A model generated the notes under the pieces. That model searched no databases and was not told the origin of the DNA. It worked only from the letters and a program-made list of their open reading frames with translations. The translations under genes were made by a program, and so were the position numbers. Below are positions 53,532 to 62,187 of a DNA stretch of 64,000 nt, in pieces. How positions within the stretch are numbered: the first letter of the stretch is position 1; every line of letters begins with the position of its first letter. The stretch comes from Paraburkholderia sartisoli (GTDB lineage Bacteria > Pseudomonadota > Gammaproteobacteria > Burkholderiales > Burkholderiaceae): positions 333,080 to 397,079 of the forward strand of contig NZ_FNRQ01000007.1 in NCBI RefSeq assembly GCF_900107685.1. The letters run 5' to 3'.

Positions 53532-54710
53532 CTAGAACAGGACTGCAATCCCCACCATGCCGACGAACTGCGCATTCGTCGACGACGGTGTCGCGTTCTG
53601 CGAATCGCCAACCGAAGGCGTCGCGTCGATGATGTTGCCTGCGCCCTTCGCGCCAAGCGTCTGGCCGCTGGCACGCTGATACGCCTCCAGTGCATAGAGC
53701 GACGTGCGCTTCGACAGGTGATACGCCTCCTTCAGCGAGTACTGCTGATAGCGGGCCGCACTGGTGATGCCATTCGCCTTCGACGCCATCGTGTACGAGA
53801 ACGCGCCAGCCACATCGAAGGCCGGCGTGAAGCGGTAGGTGGCAAGCGCGGCGTAGGTGTTGAACACAGCGGTGTCGCGGAAAATCGAATGGCTGCCCGA
53901 CACGTATTCGACGTTCGTATACGTGACACCCATCATCAGGTTGCCGATCGTGTAGTCGGCGGCGGCCGCGATGTGCTGGATCGTCCTCGCCGACGCATAG
54001 CCCGTGTTCAGCGAAGACGTGCCGAAGCTGCCGGTGGACGCCGGATCGAAGCCGGTGGTCTGCTGCGCGTTGTCCATGCGCAGATAACCCGCCGCGAGGC
54101 CGATCGGGCCGGTCGCGTACTTGACGCCCGCGCTGATCGTCTGCCCCTTGCCGGTGCTGCCCGCAATGCCGCCGAGCGCGTACATGCCGCTTGCCTGCAG
54201 GCCGTTCCAGGTCGGCGTCGTATAGACCAGCGCGTTGTTGATGCGAATCGTCGTGTCGAGCCCGTCGATGTCGCCGGGGTGCGCGCCGGTTGCGCCGGTC
54301 AGCCAGGTGCTCGACGCAAGCGGCCCGACGAACAGGTAGTACGGCGTGTACTGGCGGCCCATCGTGAACGTGCCGTATTGCTGGTTCTGCAAGCCCACGA
54401 ACGCTTCACGGTTGAAGATCTGCGAAGACGACGACAGCGCGCCGCTGTTCAGATCGAAGCCGTTCTGCAAATCGAAGATCACGCTGGTGCCGCCGCCGAT
54501 GTCCTCCACGCCGCGCAGGCCCCACTTCGACGCATACAGATTGCCCTGGCGCAGATAGAAGTTCGAATGACCCTTCTGGTTGTTGGCGTAGACGAACGCG
54601 TCGTCCACCGCGCCGTACAAGGTCACGCTGCTTTGCGCGTTCGCCGCGCCAGCGCCCAGTGCCGCACCTGCGATCAGGAATGCCTTTATTTTTCCGTGCT
54701 TCATCATCAC
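53532..54710 (-). CDS. Gram-negative porin, Burkholderia type
   Basis: A 392-residue outer-membrane porin with the signal peptide MMMKHGKIKAFLIAGAALGAGAANA, then QSSVTLYGAVDDAFVYA (the first strand of beta-proteobacterial porins) and ending VGMVGIAVLF with the C-terminal Phe needed for assembly. It would let the sugar acid cross the outer membrane. Two LacI-type operators lie 70-140 bp upstream, and the dehydratase gene follows after 78 bp, so it appears to be the first gene of the operon. Confidence 0.93.
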   Translation of the reverse strand: MMMKHGKIKAFLIAGAALGAGAANAQSSVTLYGAVDDAFVYANNQKGHSNFYLRQGNLYASKWGLRGVEDIGGGTSVIFDLQNGFDLNSGALSSSSQIFNREAFVGLQNQQYGTFTMGRQYTPYYLFVGPLASSTWLTGATGAHPGDIDGLDTTIRINNALVYTTPTWNGLQASGMYALGGIAGSTGKGQTISAGVKYATGPIGLAAGYLRMDNAQQTTGFDPASTGSFGTSSLNTGYASARTIQHIAAAADYTIGNLMMGVTYTNVEYVSGSHSIFRDTAVFNTYAALATYRFTPAFDVAGAFSYTMASKANGITSAARYQQYSLKEAYHLSKRTSLYALEAYQRASGQTLGAKGAGNIIDATPSVGDSQNATPSSTNAQFVGMVGIAVLF

Positions 54711-54780
54711 GCGTCTCCTTCATCCTGTTTTTTATAAGCGCAGGCGCTTGCCTGCGGGATACGCGTGGCCGGCCCACACA

Positions 54781-54797
54781 ATGATATCGCTACCACT
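54781..54797. promoter_or_regulatory. LacI-type operator 1 (upstream of porin operon)
   Basis: ATGATATCGCTACCACT contains the half-sites TGATA and TACCA around a central CG, fitting the consensus TGRYA-NCGN-TRYCA shared with three other sites in this locus. Confidence 0.65.
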
Positions 54798-54832
54798 AAC
54801 AGCATCAAAAAAACTGCCAGGGCAGCACCGCG

Positions 54833-54848
54833 ATGATATCGCAATCAT
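54833..54848. promoter_or_regulatory. LacI-type operator 2 (upstream of porin operon)
   Basis: ATGATATCGCAATCAT is a near-palindrome with a central CG, 52 bp (about five turns) from operator 1 and closer to the lacI-type gene. Confidence 0.7.
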
Positions 54849-54924
54849 TTCACTGAAATACCAAGGGTAAACCCTCAAAACTGCGTGAAACGTGTGTTGT
54901 GCAGGGGTGAGCTGGACGCTCCCC

Positions 54925-55968
54925 TCAGGCCGTCTCGCGTCCGACCAGCGTGAAACCGATGTCGATCTTCGGCCGCACCTGCGAGCCGTCGAGCCGGTCG
55001 ATCAGGCAATGCGCGGCCGTCGTGCCGATGCGGCTGCCGTCCATTTGAACGGTGGTCAGGGCCGGCACGAGATCCGCCGAGAACTGGAGATCGCCGAAGC
55101 CGCACACGGCGAGCCGCGACGGCACGTCGACGCCGCGTGCTCTCGCCTCGCTCAGCACGCCGAGCGCGAGCAGATCCGAGCCGCAGAACACTGCATCGAC
55201 ATCCGGGCGCTCCGCGAGAATCGTGGCAAACGAGCTGCGCCCCTGCGCCACCGAGCTTGGTGGGTTGACGAGAACCTGCGCGACGTTGTCGATGCCATGA
55301 CGCGCCATGGTCTGGATGAAGCCCTCGCGACGGGCCATCGCGCGTTCGTCGTTGGCCGAGATAATGGCGGGACGCAGCTTGCCGCGCGCCAGAAAGCGCT
55401 CCGCCACGGCAACCCCGGCGTCGTGGTGCGAGAAGCCGACCAGCATGTCGACCGGCGTGTCGGTCATGTCCCACGTTTCGACGGTTGGAATATTGACGTT
55501 CAGGAGCCGCGCGCGCAGCGCCGACGAACGCGCCACGCCGATCAGCAGCAGCCCTTCCGGGCGCCGGCTCAACAACGCGTCGAGCACCTGGCACTCGTCG
55601 ACGTCGCTGTATCCGCTCAGCCCCAGCAAAACCTGGTAGCCGGCGAGCGACATCGCGTTACTAAATGCCTGAATGGAGGCGGCGAACAGCGAATGCGTCA
55701 CGGTCGGCACGATGGCGGCGATGAGCCGCGACCGGGACGACGACAGGCTGCCCGCCAGCCGGTTCGGCACATAGCCGAGTTGCTGGACGGCGAGCTGGAT
55801 GCGTTTGAGCGTTTCGGGCGCGACAACCTGAGGATTGTTGAGCGCACGCGACACCGTGATCGGCGACACACGCGCCAGCGTCGCGACTTCGATGAGACGG
55901 ACTTCCCGTGGTCCACCACGCAGCCGTTTGCCGGCAAACGGCGCCACTTTTTCTTTTGGGCTGGGCAT
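54925..55968 (-). CDS. LacI-family transcriptional regulator
   Basis: A 347-residue LacI/GalR regulator. HTH at about 24-46 (RLIEVATLARVSPITVSRALN), hinge helix region (NRLAGSLSSSRSRLIAAIVPTV), then a periplasmic-binding-fold effector domain (DAVFCGSDLLALGVLSEARARGVDVPSRLAVCGFGD). It sits between an MFS gene and the porin-dehydratase operon, each preceded by two copies of the same operator, so it is the likely regulator of both. The inducer is probably the transported sugar acid or its keto-deoxy product. Confidence 0.94.
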   Translation of the reverse strand: MPSPKEKVAPFAGKRLRGGPREVRLIEVATLARVSPITVSRALNNPQVVAPETLKRIQLAVQQLGYVPNRLAGSLSSSRSRLIAAIVPTVTHSLFAASIQAFSNAMSLAGYQVLLGLSGYSDVDECQVLDALLSRRPEGLLLIGVARSSALRARLLNVNIPTVETWDMTDTPVDMLVGFSHHDAGVAVAERFLARGKLRPAIISANDERAMARREGFIQTMARHGIDNVAQVLVNPPSSVAQGRSSFATILAERPDVDAVFCGSDLLALGVLSEARARGVDVPSRLAVCGFGDLQFSADLVPALTTVQMDGSRIGTTAAHCLIDRLDGSQVRPKIDIGFTLVGRETA

Positions 55969-56138
55969 GAATAGTCTGATTCACAGTCTGCACAATTGTT
56001 ACGCGGAAGTCGCCAGAAGGACGGCGCGAGAACTGCTTCCCGGGCCGTCCTTCCAGATTGTGCGCGAATCAGAGTCTACCTTACGCCGCGGACCTTCCCG
56101 CAACAAACCACAAGCCGTCGCCGGCCTCGAGGCAGCGT

Positions 56139-57446
56139 TCAGGCAGACGTGGTGTGCTGCCCGCCCAGCTTCACCGGCGTCATGCGCGGCATCAGCAGAT
56201 GAATGACACCGAGCGCGACCAGATAGGCCGACGCACCGACAGCGAAGAGCGCCCAGTACTGGCCCGTGCGCTGCAGCGTCTCGCCGATTACGCCTGAGTA
56301 GAAGAACGAGCCGACCATGCCCGCCACGCCGCCGATACCGATCACCGTGCCGACCAGACGGCGCGGGAACACGTCGCCAACCGTGGTGACAAGATTCGCG
56401 GACCACCCCTGGTGGGCCGCGGCGGCGAGGCCAACGGCAAACACCGCGTACCACAGGCTCTGGAAATGCGAGAGCGTGGCGATCGGCAGCACGCACACCG
56501 CGCAGATGCCCATCGCGACCTTGCGCGCGACGTTCGGCTTGTTGGAGCGCTTCATCAGGCGGGACGACAGCCAGCCGCCCGCCACGCTGCCGCCGGATGC
56601 CATCGCGTAAATGACGATCAACGGCAGGCCAAGATTGCTGATGTCGATGTGCCGCGACTCGTTGAGCCATTTCGGCAGCCAGAACAGATAGAACCACCAC
56701 ACCGGATCGGTCAGCAGCTTGCCGAAAATGAACGCCCAGGTTTCACGGTATTTGAGCACCGAAAGCCAGTTCACGGACTGCTCGACGCTTTCGTCCCGGT
56801 CCGCGTTGATGTGCTCCAGTTCGCTGCTCGATACCGACGGATGCTCCGCGGGAGGACGGTACACCAGCAGCCACACGGCCAGCCAGACGAACCCGGTCGC
56901 GCCCGCCACGATGAACGTCGTGCGCCAGCCCCACATGACGGCGGCAATCGGCACGAACGCCGGCGCGACGATCCCGCCGATGGTGGCGCCCATGTTCCAG
57001 AGGCCAGTGGCGAGCGCGCGCTCCTTCTTCGGAAACCACGTGGCCGTGGTGCGGATCGCGACCGGGAAGTTGGCCGCCTCGCTGAAGCCCAGCAGACCCC
57101 GCACGGCCGCGAAGCCCGGGACGGTCGCCGCCGCGGCATGCAGCATCGCAGCGAGGCTCCACATCGCCATCGCGCTGCCGTAGACCACCTTGGTGCTGAT
57201 CCGGTCCGCGATCCGGCCGAACGTCGCAAGGCCCACTGCGTAGGCGACGGTGAACACCATCACGGTCTGCGCGTACTGGATCTGGTTCCAGCCGATGTCT
57301 TTCTGCAGCAGCGGGGCCAGCAGCCCCAGCATCTGACGATCCATGTAGTTGATCGTCGTCGCGAAAAAGATGAGTGCGCAAATGGTCCATCTGTATCGCC
57401 CGCTGGCCGCTTTCTGGACAACGGAAGTAGCGCCTACGATTTTCAT
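56139..57446 (-). CDS. MFS transporter, ExuT/ACS family (hexuronate or aldonate type)
   Basis: A 435-residue MFS carrier of the anion:cation symporter family. YRWTICALIFFATTINYMDRQMLGLLAPLLQKD is the signature N-terminus of ExuT-like hexuronate transporters, and GFSEAANFPVAIRTTATWFPKKERALATGLWNMG is also typical. ATG 57446 has GGAGACACC upstream. Two perfect copies of the LacI-type operator core lie 25-105 bp upstream. It is the second ACS carrier in this regulon; the other is at the far end of the operon. Confidence 0.92.
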   Translation of the reverse strand: MKIVGATSVVQKAASGRYRWTICALIFFATTINYMDRQMLGLLAPLLQKDIGWNQIQYAQTVMVFTVAYAVGLATFGRIADRISTKVVYGSAMAMWSLAAMLHAAAATVPGFAAVRGLLGFSEAANFPVAIRTTATWFPKKERALATGLWNMGATIGGIVAPAFVPIAAVMWGWRTTFIVAGATGFVWLAVWLLVYRPPAEHPSVSSSELEHINADRDESVEQSVNWLSVLKYRETWAFIFGKLLTDPVWWFYLFWLPKWLNESRHIDISNLGLPLIVIYAMASGGSVAGGWLSSRLMKRSNKPNVARKVAMGICAVCVLPIATLSHFQSLWYAVFAVGLAAAAHQGWSANLVTTVGDVFPRRLVGTVIGIGGVAGMVGSFFYSGVIGETLQRTGQYWALFAVGASAYLVALGVIHLLMPRMTPVKLGGQHTTSA

Positions 57447-57470
57447 CGGTGTCTCCGCAAGTTTTTTATG

Positions 57471-57488
57471 AATGGTATCGCTGTCATT
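57471..57488. promoter_or_regulatory. LacI-type operator 3 (upstream of MFS gene)
   Basis: AATGGTATCGCTGTCATT with half-sites TGGTA and TGTCA around a central CG. It shares its 18 bases with operator 4. Confidence 0.75.
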
Positions 57489-57533
57489 TTCGGGCGACTA
57501 GCAATGGATATTGCCGCGCACGTTTAAGCGTCA

Positions 57534-57551
57534 AATGGTATCGCTGTCATT
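57534..57551. promoter_or_regulatory. LacI-type operator 4 (upstream of MFS gene)
   Basis: An identical 18-bp copy of operator 3, spaced 63 bp (six helical turns) from it, an arrangement suited to looping or cooperative binding. Confidence 0.75.
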
Positions 57552-57652
57552 TCGCGCTGTCTACCTGTTTTCGAAACTGCGGTGAACAGGGGATTGCTGG
57601 TGACGGTGGGTGGGCAGGCAGACGGGGAAGATAGATGATAGACTAAGTCCGT

Positions 57653-57665
57653 TTAGCTAAGCTAA
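57653..57665. promoter_or_regulatory. Palindrome at the toxin-antitoxin promoter, candidate autoregulatory operator
   Basis: TTAGCT and AGCTAA flank a central A, giving a perfect 13-bp palindrome that overlaps the ribosome binding site (TAAGGAG) of the antitoxin gene. Antitoxin or complex binding here would block its own expression. Confidence 0.6.
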
Positions 57666-57674
57666 GGAGCCGCT

Positions 57675-57932
57675 ATGGCCACCATTACTGTCAACATGCA
57701 CGAAGCCAAAACCAACTTGTCACGGCTGGTCGAGAAAGCCGCACAGGGCGAATCCGTTGTGATCGCCAAGGCCGGCAAGCCAATGGTGCGGATCGTTTCC
57801 GTAGACACCCCTGTCCCGGCCAGGAAGAAGCGAATCGGATTCCTGGCCGGCCAGGTCACCGTACCGGGTGCGCAGGCGTTCAACGAGTTGGGCAGCGAGG
57901 AAATCGCCACAATGTTTGGCGGTGACGAATGA
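57675..57932 (+). CDS. Type II antitoxin, Phd/YefM (VapB-like) family
   Basis: An 85-residue antitoxin. The N-terminal Phd/YefM fold reads VNMHEAKTNLSRLVEKAAQGESVVIAKAGKPMVRIV; the C-terminal part, including ELGSEEIATMFGGDE, should wrap around and inhibit the toxin. ATG 57675 follows TAAGGAG. It overlaps the toxin gene by 4 bp, which couples translation and is the standard layout. Confidence 0.93.
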   Translation: MATITVNMHEAKTNLSRLVEKAAQGESVVIAKAGKPMVRIVSVDTPVPARKKRIGFLAGQVTVPGAQAFNELGSEEIATMFGGDE

Positions 57933-58339
57933 AGTTGCTACTCGACACGCATTTGCTGTTGTGGACGTCCGTGGCTAGCGAGGACATTCGCTCGAATGGC
58001 TCGCTGTCCGGGGAAGCGCGTGACCTGATCGAGGACGAGGGAAACGAGTTGCTGTTCAGCGCGGCCAGCGTGTGGGAAGTGGCCATCAAGAACGCGCTCG
58101 GCAGGCCTGACTTCAAGGTAGACCCGCACCTGTTCCGCCGGGCGCTGCTGGACAATGGTTATATCGAGCTGACCATCAGCAGCGCTCATACGGCCGCCGT
58201 TGCCAACCTGCCCGACCATCACAAAGACCCCTTCGATCGATTGCTGGTCGCTCAGGCGACTGTCGAAGGCATCACCCTGCTAACCAATGACGAAACGGTC
58301 GCCGCGTACACCGCGAGTCCGATTCGCCTGGTGAAATAG
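57929..58339 (+). CDS. Type II toxin, VapC-like PIN-domain ribonuclease
   Basis: A 136-residue PIN-domain protein with the acidic residues in LLLDTHLLLW (Asp6), the Glu in SVWEVAIK, and the Asp pair in HHKDPFDRLLVAQA, followed by LLTNDETV. Such toxins cut tRNA or rRNA when freed from the antitoxin. The set of acidic residues looks complete, so it should be active. A pair of this type stabilises DNA or acts in stress responses. Confidence 0.93.
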   Translation: MKLLLDTHLLLWTSVASEDIRSNGSLSGEARDLIEDEGNELLFSAASVWEVAIKNALGRPDFKVDPHLFRRALLDNGYIELTISSAHTAAVANLPDHHKDPFDRLLVAQATVEGITLLTNDETVAAYTASPIRLVK

Positions 58340-58785
58340 CAAACACAGATGTACACGCTCAAGGCCAGCAGCCCGTCGAGCAGTTCGACGCGTGGCTGAC
58401 CAATCGCGAGTGCAGCCGGCTGCGTATTTTTTGGCCAGACGGGATTACTTCAGAACACCCAACAGATCATCGGTCGAAACAGCCGGGCAGTATTTCCCGT
58501 GCAGGTTTGCGAGAGGCATCGCATGAACCTCGTCGGCGCTTCGCATTCGACCGTCCCAGCCCGGGCGACCAAAAGTAAAGCACCCGCTCGCAATGAGACA
58601 GATGTTGAAGTCCGGATTGGCCGCCATGCGAACCGGAGAAAATGCCGAAGCGTCTTTCTCCGAAGCGGAGTGACCACCACGAAAAGACGGTTCCTGGCGT
58701 ACGACAGCGCTGCCCACGACCTGACGCGGCACACGCAATACCAGGAACCGCTTCCTCGCACTAGTTCAAACAGGCAGACAAACCG
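58340..58785. other. Intergenic region between toxin gene and GH3 glucosidase
   Basis: 446 bases downstream of the convergent toxin and glucosidase genes. A minus-strand frame from an ATG at 58627 to 58445 (about 60 codons, MAANPDFNICLIASG) has no family I recognise and no clear ribosome binding site. A plus-strand segment near 58355-58440 also reads open without known homology. These may be decayed gene pieces or chance frames. Confidence 0.45.
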
Positions 58786-61098
58786 CTAGCGGCCATCGTC
58801 GTCAGACCAGTCCCATCCATTGTGGTCATGATCCTGGTCCTGACCCTGGCCGTGATCCTGACCCTGCCCACGGTCATGCATCGGCGAACCAACCGTGAAC
58901 GTGTCCTGCGCCACGATGTTGTCCGACGCGTTACCTACGTAGACGGTATATTTGCCTGCCGCGATCGTCCACTTCTGCGTCGCGCTGTCCCAGTAACTCA
59001 GCGGGTGATATGCGCTATCTGGATCGATGGACAGTTCAACCGTCCTCTTTTCGCCCGGTTTGAGCGAGACCTTCTTGAAGGCGACAAGCCGCTTCGGCGG
59101 TTCACCCGTGCTCTGCGGCAAGCCAAGGTACACCTGAGCCACTTCCGAGCCTTCCCGTGCCCCGGTGTTTTTCACCGACAGGCGAACCTTGATGGGATTG
59201 GTCGCCGTGTATCCGCGCGGGGTGACATCGAGATCCGAAATTTTGAATGACGTGTACGACAGGCCGTGTCCGAAGGCGAACAGCGGTTTGATCTGGCGCC
59301 AGTCATACCACTTGTAGCCCACGTACAGGCCTTCCGAGTACTGCACGGTCGGGTTCGCACCGGTCGTGCCCGGATAGCGGTCCGGTGTGCTCGTCGGCGT
59401 ATACGCCGCCTGCGTCGGATACGTCACCGGCAGCTTGCCCGAAGGATTGACCAGCCCGAACAGCAGTCGCGCGACGACGTTGCCATCTTCCTGGCCGGGA
59501 TACCACGCCTCAAGAATGGCAGGAACCTGACTGGCCCATGGCATGAGAACCGGGTCTCCGTCCTTCAGCACGACAACCGTCCTGGGATTGCTCGCCGCGA
59601 CGGCCGAGACCAGTGCATCCTGGTTGTCCGGCAACGACAGGCTGGGCCGGTCGCGACCCTCGCTGGTAACCACACCCGCCATCACGATCACGACGTCGGC
59701 CTTCGCCGCTGCCGCCGCCACCGATGCGTTCGTGCTGCCGTCGGTTGCCGCGACGAGAACCTGCACGCTCGCGTTCGAGCCGATCTGCTGCAGGACCTTC
59801 TGGATACCCGCGAGCGGCGTGACCGTATAGGTCGGCGCGACTTTCGAACTGCCACCGCCGCCGATGAGCGCCGAACTCACATACGTGTCTTGACCGACGA
59901 TGACGATGGACTTGACGGACCGCGACAGCGGCAGCAGGTTCTTGTCGTTCTTCAGCAGAACCGAGCTTTGCTCGCCGATATTGCGGGCGATGGCCCCGTC
60001 GGTCTGGATCGTCGCGGCGTCGAGCGGGGTCCGGGTTAGCGGACGATCGAACATGCCGAACTTGAACATCTGGGTATAGCGACGTGTCAGCGCCTGGTCG
60101 ATGGTCCCCATCGTCAGCGTGCCACTCACCAGCGCCTGGTTGAGGTTCGCCTCCGTGAACCAGGTACCGGACTGCATCTCAAGATCGAGCCCCGCGTTCA
60201 GCGCGGGCGCGGTCGAGTGAGTTGCCCCGAAGTCCGACTGGACGTACCCCTTGAAGCCCCACTGGTCACGCAGAACGGTGGTCAGCGTATAGGGCGTTTC
60301 GCACGCGTAGGTCGGCCCGATCTTGTTGTACGAACACATGAACGACGCGACCTTGCCCCGCTTGACCGAGACCTCGAACGGCAGCAGATAGATTTCATGG
60401 AGCGTGCGATCGTCGACGTCCACGCTCACGGTGTTCCGGTTCGTCTCCTGATCGTTCAGGACGAAGTGCTTTGCCATCGCAATCACGTCGTGCGCCTGTG
60501 CACCACGGATCACGTTTTCCGCCATGACGCCGGCGAGAACCGGATCTTCACTGAGGTATTCGAAGTTGCGTCCGTTCTGCCCGACCCGAACCGTATTCAT
60601 GCCGGGCGCCTCCAGAACCTGCAAGCCGAGCATGCGCGCTTCGCGCCCCATCAGATCACCATATGCCTTCGCGAGCGTCGGATCGAAGCCGGCAGCGAGG
60701 CCCATGGACATCGGCAACGCCGTTGCCAGGTCCTGCGGATTGCAATCGCCCGCTCCCACGCCAACCGGACCGTTGGTGATCCGGAAGGTCGGAATGCTCA
60801 GCGCCGGAATACCGGGAATGTGACGGAATGCGTTTCCGCATGCCGGTATCTCCGGAATCGGACCGCTCTGGCCATGTAACTGGGCCGCCTTCTGGGAGAG
60901 GGTCATGGCATTGACGAGCAACGCCGCTCTCTTCTCGGGAGCGAGGTGCGTGTTCATCCACGGCAAGGACGGCGCGGCAGCGACCGCCGGCTGAAAAAAT
61001 ACCGGACTGGCTGCCACCAGAAACATGCTCTGGATGGCGAGCGCCATCGCAACCTTCGCTTTACTACGTGAGATACGTGAAGTCGAACGGTTTAACAT
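58786..61098 (-). CDS. Exported glycoside hydrolase family 3 beta-glucosidase
   Basis: A 770-residue GH3 enzyme. A signal peptide (to about residue 40, ending AVAA) is followed by the GH3 N-terminal barrel, with the catalytic nucleophile Asp in KGYVQSDFGATHS and substrate contacts in AKHFVLNDQETNRN. The C-terminal domain (VLLKNDKNLLPLSRSVKSIVIVG) and a fibronectin III-like domain (SVKNTGAREGSEVAQVYLG) follow. The last 30 residues are a His/Asp/Gln/Gly-rich tail. ATG 61098 has AGGGAATC upstream; ATG 61140 is the alternative. It would hydrolyse beta-glucosides outside the cytoplasm. Confidence 0.92.
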   Translation of the reverse strand: MLNRSTSRISRSKAKVAMALAIQSMFLVAASPVFFQPAVAAAPSLPWMNTHLAPEKRAALLVNAMTLSQKAAQLHGQSGPIPEIPACGNAFRHIPGIPALSIPTFRITNGPVGVGAGDCNPQDLATALPMSMGLAAGFDPTLAKAYGDLMGREARMLGLQVLEAPGMNTVRVGQNGRNFEYLSEDPVLAGVMAENVIRGAQAHDVIAMAKHFVLNDQETNRNTVSVDVDDRTLHEIYLLPFEVSVKRGKVASFMCSYNKIGPTYACETPYTLTTVLRDQWGFKGYVQSDFGATHSTAPALNAGLDLEMQSGTWFTEANLNQALVSGTLTMGTIDQALTRRYTQMFKFGMFDRPLTRTPLDAATIQTDGAIARNIGEQSSVLLKNDKNLLPLSRSVKSIVIVGQDTYVSSALIGGGGSSKVAPTYTVTPLAGIQKVLQQIGSNASVQVLVAATDGSTNASVAAAAAKADVVIVMAGVVTSEGRDRPSLSLPDNQDALVSAVAASNPRTVVVLKDGDPVLMPWASQVPAILEAWYPGQEDGNVVARLLFGLVNPSGKLPVTYPTQAAYTPTSTPDRYPGTTGANPTVQYSEGLYVGYKWYDWRQIKPLFAFGHGLSYTSFKISDLDVTPRGYTATNPIKVRLSVKNTGAREGSEVAQVYLGLPQSTGEPPKRLVAFKKVSLKPGEKRTVELSIDPDSAYHPLSYWDSATQKWTIAAGKYTVYVGNASDNIVAQDTFTVGSPMHDRGQGQDHGQGQDQDHDHNGWDWSDDDGR

Positions 61099-61140
61099 AG
61101 CGATTCCCTGATTGTCGTTCAAGTAACGTCTGGCTGGCAT

Positions 61141-61682
61141 GTTCTGCGTTCAATGCCAGCATCTGCACACGTTCAATTGCCCAATGTGGGGCCTCCTCCT
61201 TTTCCAGGCGGCTCTACGCACGTTTATCGCGCACACGTCCCGCACGCCCGAATTCAAAAAGGGGTGAAGGTAACGGCGAGAACATCTGCTCCGGTCACTC
61301 GCACCGCGGAGCAGTCAAACATCGGGTAACAGGCACGGCGGCCGTCACCCGGAAGCCGGCCGTGGCAACGGGTGATCACCTGCTACCGGTCGCCGTCGCA
61401 TAACAGCCGTTGCATCCATGCGGCAATCACTCCGACAAACGCTGCACGCACAGGCTTTGCGCACATGGCAAGCATTGAATTGCCATGCTTCGTGGCGCGG
61501 CGTTATTTCTTTCATTTGGTATACTAACTATCGGACAGGGTTCTTCTTCTGTGGCGTCCTCTCTGCTTCCATATGGCAGACTGCGGCCGCCTTTATATCA
61601 ACGACAGGTTACTGCGCGCGTATTGATGTTCAGGTTGCGCTGCGTTGACAGTCGTGAAGACGAAATGAGACGCCTGGCAGGC
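61141..61682. other. Intergenic region upstream of the GH3 gene
   Basis: 540 bases with no gene that I can support. It should hold the promoter of the minus-strand glucosidase. An AT-richer patch lies near 61505-61540. A plus-strand frame at 61485-61694 is short and lacks a ribosome binding site or homology. Confidence 0.5.
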
Positions 61683-61967
61683 TTATGCGTTTGAGTTACG
61701 AAGTCCGGGTTCCCGGTCAGGGCATCCTGCTTCAATCATCGTGCCGAGCCGGGTATGTCCGCGGGTTAGCCCGCGCCGCGCGCTCTCCCGCATCGCACGA
61801 TTGATCGTGTTCACGTGCAAACCCAGAAAATCGGCGAGTATTCGTTGTGACGGCAACCTGTCACCCGTCTGAAATACACCGGCGTGAACGGCTTCTTCAA
61901 GGGCATCCGCGATGGCCAGGTAATATGGGCTCGTGCGCGCCTTCAGATCGGGTATCCAGTTTTTCAT
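61683..61967 (-). CDS. Short GntR-type HTH protein, possibly a truncated MocR regulator
   Basis: A 94-residue protein with a good ribosome binding site (AGAGGAGAAC). YYLAIADALEEAVHAGVFQTGDRLPSQRILADFLGLHVNTINRAMRESARRGL is a full GntR winged HTH, and the N-terminus MKNWIPDLKART resembles MocR-type regulators. The aminotransferase-like or other effector domain is missing; the frame ends 25 residues after the HTH. It is either a decayed MocR/PdxR gene or a stand-alone DNA-binding domain. Confidence 0.65.
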   Translation of the reverse strand: MKNWIPDLKARTSPYYLAIADALEEAVHAGVFQTGDRLPSQRILADFLGLHVNTINRAMRESARRGLTRGHTRLGTMIEAGCPDREPGLRNSNA

Positions 61968-62187
61968 CAAGTTCTCCTCTGCTAGCGGCGCGTGCGAGAG
62001 TCGCATTACTGTCCACGCCATGTGACCGGGATTGCAAGTGAAGCAAGCGTTCGACTCAACTTCCTGTTTCTCCCCTGCCGTAGAACCGACGCTGTCATGG
62101 TGAGCCTGTTTCCGGGCGCGACGACCCTTCAACCACTGCGGCTCCATGAACATGCTCGCGGCCCACATGCGGCCACGAGCTTCATCA

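Noticed and set aside
58445..58627. 60-codon minus-strand frame as a gene
   Set aside because: No ribosome binding site or known homology; reported only as part of the intergenic description.
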